The position numbers and the translations under genes are program-made. A stretch of 51,641 bases of DNA, from the NCBI GenBank assembly GCA_017466345.1, contig JAFTUI010000013.1, positions 1 through 51,641 of the forward strand, in the 5' to 3' direction. The notes below the pieces were generated by a model, which had not been told where the DNA came from, did no database searches, and saw nothing but the letters and a program-made list of their open reading frames with translations. Below are positions 51,613 to 51,641 of the stretch, in pieces. Source of the stretch: Tidjanibacter sp. (GTDB taxonomy: Bacteria > Bacteroidota > Bacteroidia > Bacteroidales > Rikenellaceae). Within the stretch, counting starts at the first letter, position 1. Each line of letters opens with the position of its first letter.

Positions 51613-51641
51613 CAAACAAAATTGAAAATTGAAAATTGAAA

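Overview
The window is a chromosomal segment of a Bacteroidota bacterium, most likely order Bacteroidales (Rikenellaceae/Alistipes-like is my inference). The support is several promoters of the form TTTG-N19-21-TAnnTTTG, PorT-like barrels and a BACON-domain lipoprotein, an SDR-type threonine dehydrogenase, a FeoA-FeoB fusion and an archaeal/eukaryotic-type prolyl-tRNA synthetase. No CRISPR array, prophage or intact insertion sequence is visible. Nearly all genes are housekeeping genes; the unusual content lies between them.

Layout. 1-12.6 kb (minus strand): a division and cell-wall (dcw) operon, rsmH - ftsL-like - ftsI(PBP+PASTA) - murE - mraY - murD - ftsW - murG - murC, running off the left edge where ftsQ/A/Z would be expected. 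It builds the lipid-linked peptidoglycan precursor and the septal synthase. 12.7-14.8 kb: ispF, tRNA-Thr(GGT) and an SGNH hydrolase. 15-18.2 kb (plus): a membrane LytTR regulator, a small membrane protein, threonine dehydrogenase and panE. 18.7-20 kb: der, divergent from a plus-strand run of two outer-membrane barrels, phoH, pepD, a diacylglycerol-kinase-type lipid kinase, sir2, carbamate kinase, a POT transporter and a SpoU methyltransferase (20.2-29 kb). 29-32.2 kb (minus): a FadL-type porin and a Ser-rich lipoprotein. Then proS (+), a PepSY-like lipoprotein (-), a GIY-YIG nuclease (-), a 1171-residue lipoprotein (-), a UPF0597 desulfidase-like enzyme, mnmA, a TPR protein and gyrA (all -), feoAB (+), and rimM with rpsP (-).

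The intergenic DNA is packed with several interspersed repeat families. There are period-7 arrays (AATTGAG-like), period-9 arrays (TTATAGGGC-like), a 120-bp family placed just before dcw start codons, an 85-bp family open in several frames, a GGGTAT...ATACCC hairpin, a CTCCCCTAACTTAGGGGAG hairpin, and REP-like elements. Three families have hairpin stems that differ between copies while pairing is kept. Seven of the nine dcw genes take their TGA stop from the period-7 array, so unrelated proteins share the tail R-I-E-N. A GIY-YIG nuclease gene is bracketed by inverted REP-like elements, and a module of about 390 bp occurs twice in opposite orientation (35 kb and 49.6 kb). Perfect palindromes sit beside the starts of rsmH, mnmA, gyrA and feoB. 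These are the best candidates for undescribed biology here.
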